From an uncultured Pelagibacteraceae bacterium (GTDB lineage: Bacteria > Pseudomonadota > Alphaproteobacteria > Pelagibacterales > Pelagibacteraceae): a stretch of DNA of 64,000 nucleotides. The stretch covers positions 1 to 64,000 of the forward strand of contig CACGZQ010000004.1 of NCBI GenBank assembly GCA_902577575.1. Reading direction: 5' to 3'. This document shows, piece by piece, positions 1 through 9,143 of the stretch (its first letter is position 1; each line of letters begins with the position of its first letter). The notes beneath the pieces were generated by a model. The model ran no database searches, was not told the DNA's origin, and saw nothing but the letters and a program-made list of their open reading frames with translations. A program made the position numbers and the translations under genes.

Positions 1-555
1 AATGACTTAGATATATTTAATCTGACAATATCTATTTTAAGCGCCTTGGCTAATTCTGGATTAACACTAATAAGATCAGATAATAATTTGGGTTTATACT
101 TTCTTTTTATTGCAATTGTGGGAGGATCTTTAGTATCTAATACTTCTGGTATTAAACTCGCAAGGCTTTACATTTTATTAAAAATAACTTCATCTGAAAT
201 AATTAAGTTGATAAGCCCTAACAGTGTTATTAATCGTACAATATTTAATTCTGACAGTAAAATTAATGATGACAATATAAAAATTTCATTTCTAATTTTT
301 ATTTCCTTTTTTTTAAGCTTGTTTATTTTATCAAGTCTTCTAGTAATTGACGATATCGGTTTTGAAAGATCATTTAAATTGTCCATACTTACATTAACAA
401 ATACTGTAAATTCAGAAATGTTTAATTTGCAGAATTTCTCTTTTTCAAAATTACTAACATCCTCTAAATTAGTCTTAATTACTTTTATGATAATTGGTAA
501 AATTGAGTTAATATCAATTTTTTTAATTATCAAAAGAATATTTTTTAAGGATTAA
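1..555 (+). CDS. trkH: Trk-type potassium uptake protein, C-terminal part (5' truncated by window)
   Basis: Frame open from base 1; GGSLVSNTSGIKLARLYILLK...SPNSV and terminal IGKIELISIFLI resemble the TrkH C-terminus. Confidence 0.75.
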   Translation, partial: NDLDIFNLTISILSALANSGLTLIRSDNNLGLYFLFIAIVGGSLVSNTSGIKLARLYILLKITSSEIIKLISPNSVINRTIFNSDSKINDDNIKISFLIFISFFLSLFILSSLLVIDDIGFERSFKLSILTLTNTVNSEMFNLQNFSFSKLLTSSKLVLITFMIIGKIELISIFLIIKRIFFKD

Positions 556-1602
556 ATGTCAAAAATCGTAATTATTGGTGCTGGTGCGATGGGTACAGCT
601 TTCTCTTTACCTTGCCTAGATAATAATCATGATATCAATATTGTTGGAACTCACCTCGAAAATGATTTTATTGATAAAATTAAAAAAAATAAAAATTTAC
701 ACCCAGGTTTAAATACTCAAATTCCAGAGCAAATAAATATCTTTAAATTTGAAAAATTTGATGAAATCTTAAATTCTAAAGTAGATTTAATAGTATTAGG
801 AATAAGTTCAAAAGGCATAGAATGGGTTGCAGATCAACTAAGCAGACTCTACACGGGGAAAAATCTGCCAAATTTACTAATGCTAACTAAAGGTCTTAGC
901 GTCTACAAAAACAATTATGAATTATTAGTTGATAAATTGGAGAGGTTGCTTTTTGATAAGGGCATTTCAAACGTTAATATTTCAGCCGTAGGAGGACCTT
1001 GTTTAGCTGCTGGGTTAGCTAATAGAGTTCATAGCAGTGTAGTTATAGCAAATAAAAATTTAAGTATAGCAAAAAAAATAGCCGATATGTTAAATACTAG
1101 TTATTATCATACTTCTTACTCTGATGATTTAAATGGTGTTGAAGTATCAGCCGCGATTAAAAATATTTTTTCTATGGCGGTAGGTGCAGCTAAAGGCTTG
1201 TGTAGTAAAAATATTTCTGATGAAGTTAGAGAAAAAAACTATCTAAATACAGCCTCTGCACTAATAAAACAATCAATTTTTGAAATGGAAATCTTTGTAG
1301 AACATCTCAAAGGAAAAAAAGAAACTGTAAAAGGATTAGCTGGTTTGGGAGATCTTTATGTAAGTTCAGGTGGAGGAAGAAATGCAAAAATGGGAGCTTA
1401 TATTGGAGAAGGCTTAACATTCACAGAAGCAAAAAAAACAAAAATGGAAAAAGTTACTGTTGAAGGCGCCGATTTAGCGAAAGAGATTGCAAAAAAAGTT
1501 AATGAGGATTTTGATGAAAAAAAGTTACCTTTAATGCTAGGTATGATTAATGCTATTGTTGAAGATAAAAAACTTGAATTAAATTGGGAAGCATTTAGAT
1601 GA
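556..1602 (+). CDS. gpsA: Glycerol-3-phosphate dehydrogenase [NAD(P)+]
   Basis: N-terminal Rossmann GAGAMGTA; GGPCLAAGLA; EVSAAIKNIFSMAVGAAKG; GLAGLGDLYVS. Confidence 0.93.
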   Translation: MSKIVIIGAGAMGTAFSLPCLDNNHDINIVGTHLENDFIDKIKKNKNLHPGLNTQIPEQINIFKFEKFDEILNSKVDLIVLGISSKGIEWVADQLSRLYTGKNLPNLLMLTKGLSVYKNNYELLVDKLERLLFDKGISNVNISAVGGPCLAAGLANRVHSSVVIANKNLSIAKKIADMLNTSYYHTSYSDDLNGVEVSAAIKNIFSMAVGAAKGLCSKNISDEVREKNYLNTASALIKQSIFEMEIFVEHLKGKKETVKGLAGLGDLYVSSGGGRNAKMGAYIGEGLTFTEAKKTKMEKVTVEGADLAKEIAKKVNEDFDEKKLPLMLGMINAIVEDKKLELNWEAFR

Positions 1603-3080
1603 AAAAGTTTATAATTTCTATTGATGCAGGAACAACATCTAATAGATCAATTTTATTTGATTTGAAAGGTAAGCCAATTTTTTCTTCACAAAAAGAATTT
1701 ACACAATACTTTCCAAAAAGTGGATGGGTTGAGCATAATCCAGACGAAATTTGGAAAACAACAACAAAAACTTTAAAAGATGTAATACAAAAAGCTAGAA
1801 GCTTAAAAGGTAAAATTTTAAGCATTGGTATCACCAACCAAAGAGAGACCACTGTTCTATGGGATAAAAAAACTGGAAAACCTGTTTATAAAGCTATTGT
1901 TTGGCAAGACAGAAGAACCGAAGAATTTTGCAAAAAACTAAGAAAACAAAATAAGGATACGATGGTTTTTAATAAAACTGGTCTTTTGATAGACTCATAT
2001 TTTTCTGGAACAAAAATTAAATGGATTTTAGACAATGTCCCTAAAGCACGGCAGTTAATGAATAGAAAACAATTGTTATTTGGAACAATTGACAGCTTTT
2101 TAATTTGGAGACTTACAAAGGGAAAAGTTCATGCAACAGATGCAACAAACGCAAGTAGAACAATGATATATAATATTTCCTCAAATAAATGGGATGATGC
2201 AATATTGAAACTTCTCAAAATTAAAAAACATATTCTACCAGAAGTGAAAGATTGTGCAGGTGATTATGGTCAAACTCATCCTTCTGTAACTGGCAAACCA
2301 ATTCCGATTAATGGAGTAGTAGGTGATCAACAATCAGCAACAATTGGCCAATGTTGTTTTGAACCTGGCTCTTTAAAAAGTACTTACGGAACTGGAGCTT
2401 TTGTATTATTAAATACCGGCTCTAAAAAAATTTACTCAAAAAATAGATTATTAACAACTATTGCTTACAGAATTAATGGAAAGACAACATACGCAATGGA
2501 GGGGTCTATCTTTATAGCTGGTGCTGGTGTGCAATGGTTAAGAGATAGAATGAAATTTTTTAAGAAAGCACCTGAAACAGAAAAAATAGTCAAATCACTT
2601 CAAAATAACAATGACATTTATTTAGTTCCAGCATTCACTGGATTAGGAGCACCGTATTGGGACGCTAATGCCAGAGGAGTCTTAAGCGGCATTACTAGAG
2701 ATACAAGTCCTAAAGAGATAGTCAGAGCTACGATCGAAGCAGTAGCTTATCAAACTCACGATCTTTTTGAAGCTATGAAACATGACGGTTTAAGACCTAA
2801 AATTGTTAAAGTTGATGGTGGGATGGTAATGAATAATTGGTTTTCACAATTTTTATCTGACATAGTGAATGTAAAAGTGTTAAGACCTAAAGTTCAAGAA
2901 ACCACTGCGTTAGGTGCAGCTTTTATGGCTGGTTTGTACATAGGGATATACAAATCATTAAAAGATATTTCTAAAAACTGGAACTTAGATAAAAAATTTT
3001 CACCAAAAATGAAAAATAAATCTAGGACAATTCTAATTAATGGTTGGGAAAAAGCAGTCAAGAGGGCCTTAATAAACTAA
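1599..3080 (+). CDS. glpK: Glycerol kinase (FGGY family)
   Basis: SIDAGTTSNRSILFD, QRETTVLWDKKTGKPVYKAIVWQDRRT, GDQQSATIGQ, STYGTGAFVLLNTG; overlaps the gpsA stop. Confidence 0.96.
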   Translation: MKKFIISIDAGTTSNRSILFDLKGKPIFSSQKEFTQYFPKSGWVEHNPDEIWKTTTKTLKDVIQKARSLKGKILSIGITNQRETTVLWDKKTGKPVYKAIVWQDRRTEEFCKKLRKQNKDTMVFNKTGLLIDSYFSGTKIKWILDNVPKARQLMNRKQLLFGTIDSFLIWRLTKGKVHATDATNASRTMIYNISSNKWDDAILKLLKIKKHILPEVKDCAGDYGQTHPSVTGKPIPINGVVGDQQSATIGQCCFEPGSLKSTYGTGAFVLLNTGSKKIYSKNRLLTTIAYRINGKTTYAMEGSIFIAGAGVQWLRDRMKFFKKAPETEKIVKSLQNNNDIYLVPAFTGLGAPYWDANARGVLSGITRDTSPKEIVRATIEAVAYQTHDLFEAMKHDGLRPKIVKVDGGMVMNNWFSQFLSDIVNVKVLRPKVQETTALGAAFMAGLYIGIYKSLKDISKNWNLDKKFSPKMKNKSRTILINGWEKAVKRALIN

Positions 3081-3186
3081 CACACACCTGACGGTTGTAA
3101 TTTTTAAAAGTTTCTGCACTGTACTTTTTAGTCTTATTTTGGTTCAATACAAAAACGTAAAACAACAACAATGAGGGGAATAATCT

Positions 3187-4920
3187 ATGTTTAAAACATT
3201 GAAGAGTATTTTAGCTGTTGCTGTTTCAATTTCTCTATTAACTATTTCAAATGCTGTAGCAGACGGACACGGAGCAGCAATTAAGAAATGGTCAGATGGT
3301 GAGTTTAGTCTTTCAACAATTTCTGCAAAAGAAAGAGAGAAAGAACTTAATTGGTTTCACAATGCTGCAAAGCCATTCAAAGGAATGGAAATAAATGTAT
3401 TGTCAGAAACTATCCCAACTCACGAATATGAGTCAAAAGTTTTAACAAAAGCTTTTGGAGAGATAACTGGAATTAAAGTTAATCACCAGTTACTTGGAGA
3501 AGGAGAAGTGGTACAAGCTGTACAAACTCAAATGCAAACTGGAAGAAACTTGTATGATGCATACATCAATGATTCTGATTTGATTGGTACACATTCAAGA
3601 CTTCAGCTAGCAGTAAACTTAACTAAGTGGATGAAAGGTGAAGGTAAAGACGTTACTTTACCAACATTAGATATCGATGATTTCATCGGTAAATCATTTA
3701 CTACAGGTCCAGATGGTGATTTATATCAATTACCTGACCAACAATTTGCTAACCTTTACTGGTTTAGAAAAGATTGGTTTGATAGACCTGAAATCAAAAA
3801 AGGTTTCAAAGCTAAATACGGATACGATCTAGGTGTACCAGTCAATTGGTCTGCTTACGAAGACATCGCTGATTACTTTACAAATGATGTAAAGAATATC
3901 GACGGTGTTAGAGTATATGGTCACATGGACTACGGTAAAAGAGCTCCAGACTTAGGATGGAGAATGACTGACGCGTGGTTATCAATGGCAGGCGCAGGTT
4001 CAGTTGGTAAACCTAACGGAGTGCCAGTAGATGAGTGGGGAATAAGAATGGAAAAAGGTTCTTGTAACCCAGTTGGTGCTGACGTAGCAAGAGGTGGGGC
4101 TGCAAATGGTCCTGCTGCCGTATATGCAATCAGAAAATGGGACGAGTGGTTAAGAGCTTATGCACCTCCAGGTGCTGCAGCGATGGACTTCTATCAGTCT
4201 CTGCCAGCTTTATCATCAGGAAACGTTGCACAACAAATTTTCTGGTATACAGCGTTCACGGCATCAATGGTTGCTCCAAAGAGTTCTGGAAACAAAACAG
4301 TTGATGATAACGGTAATCCTTTATGGAGAATGGGACCATCACCAAAAGGTCCTTACTGGGATGAAGGTATGAAGCTTGGTTATCAAGATGCTGGATCATG
4401 GACTTTATTTAAGTCTACTCCAGTTGACAGAAGAAAAGCTGCATGGTTGTACGCTCAGTTTGTAGTATCAAAAACTGTTGATCTTAAGAAAAGTGATGTT
4501 GGTTTAACTATCATAAGAGATAGTACAATTAATCACAAACACTTTACTAAAAGAGCTCCAAAACTTGGTGGACTTGTAGAATTCTACAGATCTAAAAACA
4601 GAGTATTGTGGTCACCAACAGGTATCAATGTTCCGGACTATCCGAAACTTGCACAAATCTGGTGGCAACAAATTGGAGATGTAAACTCAGGTGCGTTTAC
4701 TCCACAACAAGCTATGGATCGTCTTGCAGAAGAGATGAACTTAGTTATGTCTCGTATGGAAGCTGCTGATAAAGCAAACAATACATACGGTGGATGTGGT
4801 CCAAGATTAGCTAAGCCGAAAGGTGCTGATTATTGGTTGAAACAACCAGGATCACCAAAAGCAAAACGTAACGAAAAACCTAAAGGTAAAACAGTTCCAT
4901 TCTCTAAAGCTTGGAATTAA
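3187..4920 (+). CDS. glpV: Glycerol ABC transporter substrate-binding protein (GlpV-like)
   Basis: Signal peptide; long periplasmic SBP; gene order with two ATPases, two permeases and a DUF2160 protein matches the rhizobial GlpSTPQUV system. Confidence 0.82.
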   Translation: MFKTLKSILAVAVSISLLTISNAVADGHGAAIKKWSDGEFSLSTISAKEREKELNWFHNAAKPFKGMEINVLSETIPTHEYESKVLTKAFGEITGIKVNHQLLGEGEVVQAVQTQMQTGRNLYDAYINDSDLIGTHSRLQLAVNLTKWMKGEGKDVTLPTLDIDDFIGKSFTTGPDGDLYQLPDQQFANLYWFRKDWFDRPEIKKGFKAKYGYDLGVPVNWSAYEDIADYFTNDVKNIDGVRVYGHMDYGKRAPDLGWRMTDAWLSMAGAGSVGKPNGVPVDEWGIRMEKGSCNPVGADVARGGAANGPAAVYAIRKWDEWLRAYAPPGAAAMDFYQSLPALSSGNVAQQIFWYTAFTASMVAPKSSGNKTVDDNGNPLWRMGPSPKGPYWDEGMKLGYQDAGSWTLFKSTPVDRRKAAWLYAQFVVSKTVDLKKSDVGLTIIRDSTINHKHFTKRAPKLGGLVEFYRSKNRVLWSPTGINVPDYPKLAQIWWQQIGDVNSGAFTPQQAMDRLAEEMNLVMSRMEAADKANNTYGGCGPRLAKPKGADYWLKQPGSPKAKRNEKPKGKTVPFSKAWN

Positions 4921-4940
4921 TTTAGGTTAAATCTAAATTT

Positions 4941-4968
4941 AAAGGGGGCTTAACAGCCCCCTTTTTTT
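4941..4968 (+). terminator. Intrinsic terminator/attenuator between SBP and ATPase genes
   Basis: GGGGGCT-taac-AGCCCCC followed by T7. Confidence 0.85.
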
Positions 4969-4987
4969 AAAACGAAATTCAAAAATT

Positions 4988-6052
4988 ATGAGCTTAGAAT
5001 TAAAAAACGTTGAAAAAAAAGTAGGATTAGACACTCATATTTATCGAACAAATTTAAAATTACAAAAAAATACGATTAACATTCTTTTAGGTTCTACTTT
5101 AGCTGGAAAGACTACTTTAATGCAGATTATGGCTGGCTTAGATAAACCAACATCAGGCGAGATTTGGTTTAATAATGAGAATGTAACAGGTATGAAAGTT
5201 CAAAAAAGAAATGTCTCAATGGTTTACCAGCAATTTATTAATTACCCCAACTTCACAGTTTATGACAATATTGCATCTCCATTAAAAATTACCGGAGTAA
5301 GTTCAGATGAAACAAAACTGAGAGTTGGGAAAGTTGCAGAATTACTAAAACTCTCTGGAATGTTGAACAAAAAACCAAATGAACTTTCTGGAGGACAGCA
5401 ACAAAGAACAGCTTTAGCAAGAGCACTTGTAAAAGACTCAGACTTAATCCTTTTAGATGAGCCACTTGCTAACTTAGATTTTAAATTAAGAGAAGAATTA
5501 AGAGAGGAATTACCGAAATTATTCGAAAATAGAGACTGTATCGTAGTTTATGCAACCACAGAACCTTCAGAAGCTTTACTCTTAGGTGGTAATACTGCAA
5601 CGTTACAGGAAGGTAAGATCATTCAATATGGAAAAACTTTAGATACTTATAATAAACCTAACTCTTTAGTTTCAGCCCAGGTATTTAGCGATCCACCAAT
5701 GAATATAGCTAAAATAAAAAAATCAGGAGATCAGTGTTCATTTTTACAAAATAACATTCAATGGAAGACTAAAATAAATATCAAAGACGGTGAATATAAA
5801 GTAGGGATTAGACCCCATAATATTACAACATATAAAGAGGGCAATAATACACTTGAGATAAAAGGTAAAGTTTTAATCTCTGAAATCAGTGGTTCTGAGA
5901 GCTTAATCCACTTTACAAACGGAAATTTGAATTGGGTCTCTTTATCTAACGGAGTTTTTCAAAAAAACGTAGGCGATGAGATGAATTTATACATGAATAC
6001 AGATGAGTTTGTTTATTTTGATCAAAATGAAAGGTTAGTATCCAATGGCTAA
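4988..6052 (+). CDS. glpS: Glycerol ABC transporter ATP-binding protein (GlpS-like)
   Basis: Walker A GSTLAGKTT, signature LSGGQQQR, Walker B LILLDEP, C-terminal TOBE-like region. Confidence 0.85.
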   Translation: MSLELKNVEKKVGLDTHIYRTNLKLQKNTINILLGSTLAGKTTLMQIMAGLDKPTSGEIWFNNENVTGMKVQKRNVSMVYQQFINYPNFTVYDNIASPLKITGVSSDETKLRVGKVAELLKLSGMLNKKPNELSGGQQQRTALARALVKDSDLILLDEPLANLDFKLREELREELPKLFENRDCIVVYATTEPSEALLLGGNTATLQEGKIIQYGKTLDTYNKPNSLVSAQVFSDPPMNIAKIKKSGDQCSFLQNNIQWKTKINIKDGEYKVGIRPHNITTYKEGNNTLEIKGKVLISEISGSESLIHFTNGNLNWVSLSNGVFQKNVGDEMNLYMNTDEFVYFDQNERLVSNG

Positions 6053-7109
6053 AGTTACATTAAAAGATTTAAGCCATAGTTATTTAAAAACTCAGTCTTC
6101 AGATGCTGATTGGGCAATTAGAGGAGTAGATATTGATTGGAATGATGGGGGCGCTTATGCTTTATTAGGCCCGTCAGGTTGTGGAAAGACAACATTGTTG
6201 AATATTATTTCTGGATTAATTACCCCAACTAAAGGCGATATACTATTTGATGACAAAGTTGTTTCAGGCTTAAATCCCGTAGAGAGAAATATCGCACAGA
6301 TTTTTCAATTCCCGGTTATTTATGACACGATGACAGTATATGATAATTTAGCGTTTCCTTTAAGAAATAGAAAAATTCCAGAGGAAGAAATTAAAGCAAA
6401 AGTTTATGAGATAGCTGAAATGTTGGAATTATCTTCAACATTAAACAATAGAGCTTCTGGTTTAACTGCAGATGGAAAACAAAAAATATCATTAGGACGT
6501 GGATTGGTAAGATCGGATGTAAATGCTATTATGTTTGATGAACCATTAACTGTAATCGACCCGCATTTAAAATGGATTTTAAGATCTAAACTTAAAGAAC
6601 TTCACCAAAAGATTAATAGAACAATGATTTATGTAACACACGATCAAACAGAGGCTTTAACATTTGCTGATCAAGTAGTTGTAATGCATGAAGGTCAAAT
6701 TGTTCAAACAGGAACACCAGTAGATTTATTTGAAAAACCGAAGCATACATTTGTTGGATATTTTATTGGTTCACCTGGCATGAATGTTTTACCTTGTCAA
6801 ATTAAAGGAAATGATGTGATCGTTAATGGAAAAAAAATAGAAACTCATCAACAAATTAAAAAAAATAATTTTAGCAAGACAGAAGTTGGTGTGAGACCTG
6901 AATTTATATCTTTTAGCAATGAAGGGATTCCAGTCAAAGTTTTATCAGTAAGTAATACAGGAAGGCATAAAATTGTAGATACTGAAAGTGAAACTGGAAA
7001 AATAAAAATGATTGCAAAATCTAATGAAGATATTCCGTCTGGATCTGCATTCTTAAAATTCAAAAAGGAATATACTTTTACATATGGAGATAGTTGGATA
7101 ATTGAATGA
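6045..7109 (+). CDS. glpT: Glycerol ABC transporter ATP-binding protein (GlpT-like)
   Basis: Walker A GPSGCGKTT, Walker B AIMFDEP, H-loop THDQTEAL; overlaps preceding ATPase gene. Confidence 0.85.
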   Translation: MAKVTLKDLSHSYLKTQSSDADWAIRGVDIDWNDGGAYALLGPSGCGKTTLLNIISGLITPTKGDILFDDKVVSGLNPVERNIAQIFQFPVIYDTMTVYDNLAFPLRNRKIPEEEIKAKVYEIAEMLELSSTLNNRASGLTADGKQKISLGRGLVRSDVNAIMFDEPLTVIDPHLKWILRSKLKELHQKINRTMIYVTHDQTEALTFADQVVVMHEGQIVQTGTPVDLFEKPKHTFVGYFIGSPGMNVLPCQIKGNDVIVNGKKIETHQQIKKNNFSKTEVGVRPEFISFSNEGIPVKVLSVSNTGRHKIVDTESETGKIKMIAKSNEDIPSGSAFLKFKKEYTFTYGDSWIIE

Positions 7110-7972
7110 ATAAAACAGTAAATCAAAAAGCATGGTTCTTTGTAATACCAGTATTTGTACTGGTAGCTTTTAATGCCATTATTCCATTAATGACTGTAGT
7201 AAACTATGCTTTCCAAGAAACTTTTGGGAATAATGTTTTTATGTGGGAAGGCACAAGATGGTTTAAACAAATCATGTTGTCTGAAAGATTTCATGCATCA
7301 CTTGGTAGACAATTCTTGTTTACTTTCATAATTTTATTTATACAAATTCCATTAGGAATAGCGATCGCACTTACTATGCCTAAAGAGGGAATAGGAGTAC
7401 CTGTTTGTTTAGTTTTAATGTCCATGCCACTTTTAATACCATGGAACGTTGTAGGAGCCATGTGGAATATTTTTGCATTACCAGATATTGGTTTCTTAGG
7501 TCATTCACTTAATGCTTTGGGATTTGATTATAACTTTACTCAACAAATTGGTGATGCTTGGTTCACAACTATACTAATGGATGTATGGCATTGGACATCG
7601 TTAGTAGTTTTATTGTCTTATGCAGGATTAAGGTCTATTCAACCTGCCTACTATCAAGCAGCAGAAATTGATGGGGCTAGTCGTTGGGCAGTTTTTACAA
7701 AAATTGAATTACCTAAAATGAAAAAAGTATTAACGATCGCAATACTTTTAAGATTTATGGACAGCTTCATGATTTATACAGAGCCGTTTGTTTTAACTGG
7801 AGGCGGCCCAGGTAATGCTACTGCATTTTTATCTATAGACTTAGTAAAAATGGCATTAGGACAGTTTGATTTAGGACCAGCTGCAGCAATGTCGTTGATA
7901 TATTTCTTTATAGTTCTTTTAGTTTGTTGGGTATTCTACACATTAATGATGAGAAATGAGGAGAAATCATGA
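7106..7972 (+). CDS. glpP: Glycerol ABC transporter permease (GlpP-like)
   Basis: MalF-type permease, EIDGASRWAVFTKIELPKM EAA-loop motif; overlaps neighbours. Confidence 0.85.
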   Translation: MNKTVNQKAWFFVIPVFVLVAFNAIIPLMTVVNYAFQETFGNNVFMWEGTRWFKQIMLSERFHASLGRQFLFTFIILFIQIPLGIAIALTMPKEGIGVPVCLVLMSMPLLIPWNVVGAMWNIFALPDIGFLGHSLNALGFDYNFTQQIGDAWFTTILMDVWHWTSLVVLLSYAGLRSIQPAYYQAAEIDGASRWAVFTKIELPKMKKVLTIAILLRFMDSFMIYTEPFVLTGGGPGNATAFLSIDLVKMALGQFDLGPAAAMSLIYFFIVLLVCWVFYTLMMRNEEKS

Positions 7973-8769
7973 AAAAAGCTAAGTGGTTAGTTCCTACAAT
8001 TTATATTATTTTCTTGATGCTTCCAATTTATTGGTTACTTAACATGTCATTTAAAACGACTACTGAGATTATAAACACCTATACATTGTGGCCACAAGAA
8101 TTTACATTAGATAATTATAAGAAAATTTTTACCGACAGTACTTGGTACACTGGGTATCTTAATTCTATTTATTACGTAGTTATGAACACTGTGATTTCAG
8201 TGGCAGCTGCACTGCCTGCAGCTTACGCTTTTTCTAGATATAAATTTTTAGGGGATAAACATTTATTTTTTTGGTTACTAACTAACAGAATGGCTCCACC
8301 AGCGGTATTTGCATTGCCATTTTTTCAATTTTATTCATCAGTAAACTTGTTTGATACTCATGTAGCTGTAGCTTTATCACATTGTTTGTTTAATATTCCT
8401 TTAGCAGTTTGGATTCTAGAAGGGTTTATGTCTTCTGTGCCAAAAGAATTAGATGAAACAGCTTATGTAGATGGTTATTCATTTTGGAGATTTTTCTTCA
8501 AGATATTTATTCCAACAATTACTGCGGGTATAGGTATTACTATGTTTTTCTGTTTTATGTTTTCTTGGGTAGAATTATTATTAGCTAAAACACTTACTGC
8601 TGTGGCAGCGAAACCAATAGCAGCAACGATGACCCGAACAGCCAGTACCTCTGGTTACGAATTAGGTTTATTAGCAGCAGCAGGTAGTTTGACAATTATA
8701 CCCGGTGCAATAGTAATTTACTTTGTAAGAAACTATATAGCCAAAGGATTCGCGTTAGGAAGAGTATGA
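7969..8769 (+). CDS. glpQ: Glycerol ABC transporter permease (GlpQ-like)
   Basis: MalG-type permease, DETAYVDGYSFWRFFFKIFIP EAA-loop motif. Confidence 0.85.
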   Translation: MKKAKWLVPTIYIIFLMLPIYWLLNMSFKTTTEIINTYTLWPQEFTLDNYKKIFTDSTWYTGYLNSIYYVVMNTVISVAAALPAAYAFSRYKFLGDKHLFFWLLTNRMAPPAVFALPFFQFYSSVNLFDTHVAVALSHCLFNIPLAVWILEGFMSSVPKELDETAYVDGYSFWRFFFKIFIPTITAGIGITMFFCFMFSWVELLLAKTLTAVAAKPIAATMTRTASTSGYELGLLAAAGSLTIIPGAIVIYFVRNYIAKGFALGRV

Positions 8770-9125
8770 TGATGATAAATATTTTATATGCCGCAACTTG
8801 GGGGGACATGGCTAAGAAAAAAGAAAAAGGGTTCTTTGATTTTGAATTTATCACTTGGATGGCATGGACCTGGCAAACTGCAGCTTTCTTTATCTTTATA
8901 GTTTTATGTTTAACAGCAATGGTAATATGGGAAAAAAAATCACCTGGGGGTAATCCAAGAAAAGGTATTTTAGGTTTAGATACTACTAGAGGAGACAGAC
9001 TATTTATATCCTTGTTAGGAAGTGCATTTATTCATTTATTTTGGCTAGCTCTTGTCGGTAGTATTTTATGGCTAGCGACAATTTTATGTGTTTTCTATGC
9101 TATTATTGTATTTAGATACGTTTAA
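8766..9125 (+). CDS. glpU: Small DUF2160-type membrane protein (GlpU-like)
   Basis: Two-plus TM segments, GLDTTRGDRLF; position at end of glycerol ABC operon. Confidence 0.75.
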   Translation: MMMINILYAATWGDMAKKKEKGFFDFEFITWMAWTWQTAAFFIFIVLCLTAMVIWEKKSPGGNPRKGILGLDTTRGDRLFISLLGSAFIHLFWLALVGSILWLATILCVFYAIIVFRYV

Positions 9126-9143
9126 AATTATCTAAAAAATCAT

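Noticed and set aside
168-533. Minus-strand 121-aa ORF
   Set aside because: Lies fully inside the trkH coding frame on the opposite strand; low-complexity shadow ORF
1595-1852. Minus-strand 85-aa ORF
   Set aside because: Antisense to the strongly supported glpK start; no recognisable motif
4160-4372. Plus-strand 70-aa ORF
   Set aside because: Out-of-frame within the glpV coding region
7148-7165. ACCAGTA-TTTG-TACTGGT inverted repeat
   Set aside because: Inside glpP codons, short, no regulatory context
7363-7370. GCGATCGC octamer
   Set aside because: Single occurrence noticed within glpP coding sequence; not evidence for a HIP1-like repeat family
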